Source of the DNA: Flavobacteriales bacterium
GTDB lineage: Bacteria > Bacteroidota > Bacteroidia > Flavobacteriales_D > Crocinitomicaceae
Assembly (NCBI GenBank): GCA_013373595.1
Contig: JABXHO010000038.1
Coordinates: 1-64,000 of the forward strand
Length of the DNA: 64,000 bases
Direction of reading: 5' to 3'
Under the pieces are notes generated by a model, which ran no database searches, had not been told where the DNA came from, and was given only the letters and a program-made list of their open reading frames with translations. Shown piece after piece: positions 59,591 to 64,000 of this stretch. Both the position numbers and the translations under genes were made by a program. The number at the start of each line of letters is the position of its first letter. Position 1 is the stretch's first letter.

Positions 59591-62500
59591 ATGAAGAGGT
59601 TTTTAAAAATAGCTGTACTTCAATTTTTTTCCATCTTAATTGTTGGGAACACTTTAGCTGCCGACCGATTTTGGGTAGGTGGTTCTGGAGACTGGAATGA
59701 TAACAACCATTGGTCAGCGACAAGTGCAGGTGGATCGGGAGTTTCTATTCCTGGACCTACCGATAATGTGATTTTTGATGCAGCTTCTGGTTTAACGGCT
59801 ACAAGCGTTGTCAATTTGAATGCTGCTATTACGGTTATCGACTTCGATTTTTCTGCGGTAACGACTTCATTCACATTTAATTCAAATGGATTGTCAATTG
59901 AATTTACTGGATCGGTTACTGGAAATACGGCAGGAGTATTATTTACAGGAACGTGGTTGCCAATCGACTTAAACACAACCCTTGTTGGGGAAACGTTTAC
60001 TTCAGGCGGAACAATTTGGGTGCAGGATTTCATTACAACGGGAGAGCAAATCACCTTCGTGGATGATTTCAGTAACGGAACAGGAATGGTTCAAGTTGAT
60101 TCGGGAGGAGTTGATCTTACTGGGATTAATTTTGAGTGTGGAGAGTTCTTGTCGTCATCCAACGGCACGAGAGCAATCGACCTAACAAACGCGACGATTA
60201 ATGTCAACTTGGGGGCTTGGACAATTGATTCTACGAATCTCACATGGACTGCTACAGGTTCAGAAATTATCCTAGGTAACAACGCAGGATTAGGGGCGTT
60301 TTCAGGTGGTTCGCTTCCGTATGGTTTTCTGCGTTCTGTTTCCGCAACCCTGTTAGAATATGATGGTAATAACTCATTCGGATTGTTTGAGTTAGTCCCT
60401 TCAAGTACCTTTGAAATAAATAACGGAGATACGCTTTCTACGGATTCATTGATTGCATCAGGATCTTGTGCTTCGCGGTTGATCATTAAAACAACTCATG
60501 GTGGACCAAATGGGTTCATTAATAAAACTGGATTTAACAGTTTATCTCTCACAGGTCTCGATATCGATAACGTTGATGCTGTAGCGCCTGCGACCTATAA
60601 TGTTAGCTTTTCGGCTGTGCAAAATGCAAGTGGATGGACGCTAAACTTTACTAAGTTCTTCTGGATTGGAGATAGTGGAGATTGGAACGATTTAAGTCAT
60701 TGGTCGTTCAGTTCTGGTGGAACAATTGCTGGATGTCTTCCTTATATTTCGGATTCGGTTTTCTTCGATGCGAATTCATTTACATCGACTGGACAAGAGG
60801 TTGTTGTAGACGATACGGCCTTTTTTGGAGCAATGCATTGGCAAAACATCGTGGGGAATCAAACGTTAAGTTTGGATTCGAGCATTTGGGCGTACGGTGA
60901 TGTGCGCTTGCATCCCAATTTGACACTTATTCGAAACACGATCACAAGTGCAGTTCAGTTTAATGATCAAGCTGATTTATTCCCGAATTCCGCAACAATA
61001 GATGCTTCCATTTCATTGGTGATGCCGTCACCATCTACCTCTCTGAATCTTCAAGGAGACCTCGTGATGAGCGATACATCTAGTATTATTCTATTCAATG
61101 GAAAGTTCGCTACACTCAATAATTCCTTGAAAACGGGAACGTTCTTTACGGCAAATGATCCGTCAACGGCTGTTGATAATCGAGAAGTAGATTTCGGTAG
61201 TTCAACGATTGAGTTGGTGTCACAGTTTAGTTCGCTTGGTGATACGTCGATTGTTTTTGATGCAGGGACATCGCATGTTCTAATTGGTGATACCATGAAT
61301 TTTGACAATGCTCTTTCTACGGAAGGATTGACTTTTCATGATGTAACCTTGAACTTTACACCGTTGAATATAGGACCATTTCCATTGTTGCAAGCTGTGA
61401 GAGGTTCAAATACGTTTAACAAATTGGAAATCATCAAGGGATCGCATGTGTATTTGCAAGAAAATGCAACACAAACCATTAATGATAGTTTGATCATGCA
61501 AGGAAATTGTCTGGATTCCATTTGGTTGCGCTCGCTTGACACAACAACGAATGTTCAGGCATTGATCAATAAAACGGTCAGTTCGGATGTCCTTTCGGAA
61601 TGTGTGAACCTCGGGGGAATTCGTTATGTGAACCCATCTGCCGTTACTTTCTTCTCGACAGATTTAGGAAATAACACCAATTGGGTATTTAGTTCCATCA
61701 CGCCAACAACTGCAGATTTCACCTTCTTTGGAGCATCTGGAAGTGTATGTTTCGGTGATACCGTCTTCTTTAATAATACTTCCACTGCATTCTCCGGAAA
61801 TCAAAACGACTTATTCATGCAATGGTCGTTTAACGATGATACACTTGGATTCGTTCCTGATACCAACGCACATATATTTAATGGTAGTGGCGATTTCAAC
61901 GTGACACTTCAAACGGAATACACCAACTTTTGTACGGATGAAATTACACAAGTTGTAACGGTAAATGAGCCTATCGTCTTTTTAGCTACAGATGAATTCG
62001 ACCTCGAAATTTGTGCAGGCGAAGAAGTAACTTTTGAAGCAAGTAGTCCAGTTGATGGAACGGAATTCGAATTTTTCGTAAACGGTACTTCTGTACTTGG
62101 TCCGGGTGTAAATGATACGCTCTTTGTCACGACAGGACTGGCGGATGGAGATACGGTGAGTGCCCAGAGTTTCTTGAGTGGATGTGCAAGTGATTCGATT
62201 CCACAGTTAGCGTTTGTGGTGAATGCACTACCTACGTTTACAATGGTATCGTCGGATAGTGACACAACGATTTGTGCGGGCGATTTTGTTTCATTTACAG
62301 GAATTGGCGGTGCTTCAACAGATTTGTACCAGTACCAAGTAAATGGTTCGAATGTGACGAGTATGACCTTGGATAGCACATACAGCACAGCTGCATTGAA
62401 CGATAATGACGTAGTAACATTGTTTAGCCAAACAACAGACGGTTGTATCGACTCTTCATTCATGACTTTTAACGTGGATGCTTTGCCAACAACGGCACTT

Positions 62501-64000
62501 ACGTCAACGGAATTGGGGACGATTATTTGTCAAGGAACAAACGTTACGTTTACGGCGAGTGGAGCTACAACGTATGAGTTCTTCATTAATGGAGCATCTC
62601 AAGGTGCAGCATCAACGACTACCACCTTCTCAACATCGTCGCTTACAGCTTCAGATACCGTTTCTGTGATGGGATATTTAGCTAACGGCTGTTCGTTCGA
62701 AGCACCTCAGAAATTCAGTTATAGCTTTATCGCAACACCAACAATTACTTTAACTTCTTCGGATAGTGATACAACAATCTGTAGTGGAGAAACAGTAAAC
62801 TTTAGTGCTTCGGGTGGTGCAAATTACGAGTTCTTTATTGATGGTGTTTCGCAAGGTACTCCTTCACCAGTTACCAACTTTTCTACATCGAGTTTAACCG
62901 ATGGACAGGTCGTTTTTGTAGTCGGTGACTTGGGTGGTTGTCCTGGAGTTTCTTCGAGTATGACGTTTACTGTAACACCGAGTCCAACAACGGTTCTTTC
63001 GAGTAGCGATGTGGATCATATTATTTGTCAAACCGACTTAGTAACCTTTACGGGAAGTGGTGCAACGAATTACGAATTTTTCATAGATGGAGTGTCACAA
63101 GGACCTGCTTCAACGAATAATACCTTTTCTACAAGTACCTTAATCAACGGGCAAACGATTGTTGTGAGTGGAGAGACAAACGGATGTGTGGTTCAGGATC
63201 AGTTGACGTATACCGTACTCAGTACGCCATCCATCAGTTTGTTTTCCGATGATGCTGACAATATTATATGTACGGCTGAACCGATTACCTTTACAACTGG
63301 AAATGGAGCTTCGTATCAATTATTCGTGAATGGGTCGCCATTTGGATCGCCTCAAACGTCTTCTACTTTTGTGAATCCGGCACTGCCTGTTGGAACGAAC
63401 TCAGTTTTTGTTGAGGGAACAGGAGCAAACGGATGTACATCAACGAGTTTACCGGCATTGTCGGTTACGGTGAATCCAATCCCAACGGTTACGATAACGA
63501 GTTCGGATGCAGATGATATTATTTGTGCTGGAGAATCAGTAACATTCACAGGGAACGGAAGTAACCAATTCCAGTTCTTCATTGATGGTGTGGCGCAAAC
63601 AACTTTATCAACAAATGCGACATTCACGACAACTTCATTGGCAAATGGAGAAGCGGTTGAAATTATCGGGTCTTCGCTCGGATGTACAGCTTCTTCAGGT
63701 GTTATTACCATGACAGTTAATCCTGTGCCAGTGGTAACAATGATCAATACTGATCCGAACAATATTTGGTGTGCTAACGAAGTTGTTGACTTCGAAGCAA
63801 ATGGCGCAGCGAACTATGAATTCTTCGTGGATGGTGTATCGCAAGGGGCTTCATCTCCAACGAACACAATCAATTCATCAAGTTTCCCTGTTGGAACATA
63901 TACGGTAGAAGTTGTGGGTGAGCAAACAAACTGTTTCGCATCAGCATCAATTGGCGTGATTGTTAATCCGCTTCCTGTTCCAACATTAGTTTCTTCAGAT
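59591..64000 (+). CDS. Giant secreted repeat protein, 3' truncated by window edge (at least 1470 aa)
   Basis: An open frame from ATG 59591 runs without a stop to the last base. Signal peptide MKRFLKIAVLQFFSILIVGN TLAAD. Two N-terminal modules begin with FWVGGSGDWNDNNHWSA (residues 27 on) and FFWIGDSGDWNDLSHWS (about residue 357), a pattern common in gliding-motility-type Bacteroidota surface proteins. A PKD-like domain follows at about 707-795 (TADFTFFGASGSVCFGDTVF, FNNTS). From about residue 795 comes a tandem Ig-like array. The tail is missing, but a T9SS type B domain is likely. Divergent from the SprB operon. Likely a surface adhesin. Confidence 0.88.
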   Translation, partial: MKRFLKIAVLQFFSILIVGNTLAADRFWVGGSGDWNDNNHWSATSAGGSGVSIPGPTDNVIFDAASGLTATSVVNLNAAITVIDFDFSAVTTSFTFNSNGLSIEFTGSVTGNTAGVLFTGTWLPIDLNTTLVGETFTSGGTIWVQDFITTGEQITFVDDFSNGTGMVQVDSGGVDLTGINFECGEFLSSSNGTRAIDLTNATINVNLGAWTIDSTNLTWTATGSEIILGNNAGLGAFSGGSLPYGFLRSVSATLLEYDGNNSFGLFELVPSSTFEINNGDTLSTDSLIASGSCASRLIIKTTHGGPNGFINKTGFNSLSLTGLDIDNVDAVAPATYNVSFSAVQNASGWTLNFTKFFWIGDSGDWNDLSHWSFSSGGTIAGCLPYISDSVFFDANSFTSTGQEVVVDDTAFFGAMHWQNIVGNQTLSLDSSIWAYGDVRLHPNLTLIRNTITSAVQFNDQADLFPNSATIDASISLVMPSPSTSLNLQGDLVMSDTSSIILFNGKFATLNNSLKTGTFFTANDPSTAVDNREVDFGSSTIELVSQFSSLGDTSIVFDAGTSHVLIGDTMNFDNALSTEGLTFHDVTLNFTPLNIGPFPLLQAVRGSNTFNKLEIIKGSHVYLQENATQTINDSLIMQGNCLDSIWLRSLDTTTNVQALINKTVSSDVLSECVNLGGIRYVNPSAVTFFSTDLGNNTNWVFSSITPTTADFTFFGASGSVCFGDTVFFNNTSTAFSGNQNDLFMQWSFNDDTLGFVPDTNAHIFNGSGDFNVTLQTEYTNFCTDEITQVVTVNEPIVFLATDEFDLEICAGEEVTFEASSPVDGTEFEFFVNGTSVLGPGVNDTLFVTTGLADGDTVSAQSFLSGCASDSIPQLAFVVNALPTFTMVSSDSDTTICAGDFVSFTGIGGASTDLYQYQVNGSNVTSMTLDSTYSTAALNDNDVVTLFSQTTDGCIDSSFMTFNVDALPTTALTSTELGTIICQGTNVTFTASGATTYEFFINGASQGAASTTTTFSTSSLTASDTVSVMGYLANGCSFEAPQKFSYSFIATPTITLTSSDSDTTICSGETVNFSASGGANYEFFIDGVSQGTPSPVTNFSTSSLTDGQVVFVVGDLGGCPGVSSSMTFTVTPSPTTVLSSSDVDHIICQTDLVTFTGSGATNYEFFIDGVSQGPASTNNTFSTSTLINGQTIVVSGETNGCVVQDQLTYTVLSTPSISLFSDDADNIICTAEPITFTTGNGASYQLFVNGSPFGSPQTSSTFVNPALPVGTNSVFVEGTGANGCTSTSLPALSVTVNPIPTVTITSSDADDIICAGESVTFTGNGSNQFQFFIDGVAQTTLSTNATFTTTSLANGEAVEIIGSSLGCTASSGVITMTVNPVPVVTMINTDPNNIWCANEVVDFEANGAANYEFFVDGVSQGASSPTNTINSSSFPVGTYTVEVVGEQTNCFASASIGVIVNPLPVPTLVSSD
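61970..64000 (+). repeat. Tandem Ig-like repeats in the giant protein (at least 8 full units)
   Basis: Units of about 80 codons (about 245 nt) with consensus SSDSDTTICAGETVTFTASG, then a strand NYEFFIDGVSQG, then SST..FSTSSL.DG and a Cys near the end of each unit. The Cys of the ICxGE motif and the later Cys likely form one disulfide per unit. The last unit is cut at the window edge, so the true number is larger. Confidence 0.82.

Noticed and set aside
59620-63762. Long minus-strand ORFs of 85-184 codons and short plus-strand ORFs inside the 59591-64000 gene
   Set aside because: They lie inside a continuous signal-peptide-bearing repeat protein frame and have low-complexity Val/Pro/Ser composition typical of antisense to Thr/Ser-rich repeats.

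Overview
The window looks like a chromosomal segment from a member of the Bacteroidota, most likely order Flavobacteriales (a Crocinitomicaceae/Fluviicola-like organism; the family level is inference). The signs are type IX secretion system (T9SS) sorting domains of types A and B, SprB-repeat adhesins with a PorP/SprF partner, OmpA proteins with beta-propeller (PD40) segments, the small ribosomal protein THX, a UbiA prenyltransferase fused by operon to maf, and many promoters matching the Bacteroidota -7 element TAnnTTTG. Almost no gene has a Shine-Dalgarno sequence. I see no rRNA, tRNA, IS element, prophage or CRISPR array.

Layout. 1-8.4 kb: 3' end of argS, a DUF389 membrane protein, then a minus-strand operon queE / PorE-like OmpA lipoprotein / UbiA / maf / small membrane protein, followed by an inward-rectifier K+ channel. 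8.5-14.6 kb: a T9SS-secreted protein, a TonB-dependent receptor, a decayed T9SS gene, and an MBOAT O-acyltransferase with its SGNH-like partner. 14.6-19.6 kb: a vitamin B12 acquisition operon under a cobalamin riboswitch: DUF4465 (BtuH-like) protein with a T9SS tail, BtuB-like receptor, BtuG-like beta-propeller lipoprotein, and a TPMT-type methyltransferase. 19.6-29.8 kb: minus-strand housekeeping genes (outer membrane protein, DUF1684, yggS, DUF1015, serA, serC, THX, trmH, HU, fmt, MATE exporter, RlmI-like methyltransferase). 29.9-36 kb: an unknown protein with an ABC ATPase and a YihY protein, an S24-type repressor, recQ and ilvE. 36.2-39.7 kb: an orphan NarL-type response regulator and a TPR protein / ECF sigma factor / candidate anti-sigma operon. 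39.7-48.3 kb: a T9SS beta-helix protein, a possible vWA remnant, a methyltransferase, DUF4301, and a vanadium-haloperoxidase-like phosphatase paired with a CRTAC1/ASPIC-UnbV protein. 48.4-59.4 kb: a minus-strand adhesin operon with two SprB-repeat giants (12 repeats each), PorP/SprF and an OmpA protein. 59.6 kb to the end: a very large secreted protein (at least 1470 aa) that runs off the window and carries a tandem Ig-like array.

The most interesting items are the B12 operon, whose surface binder seems to be exported by the T9SS instead of being lipid anchored, with a possible P1-switching repeat in its riboswitch; a recurrent arrangement in which an intrinsic-terminator hairpin ends 0-9 nt before the next start codon (four cases); and the twin SprB arrays plus the open-ended giant protein. 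Functions are assigned from motifs recognised by eye; no database search was run.
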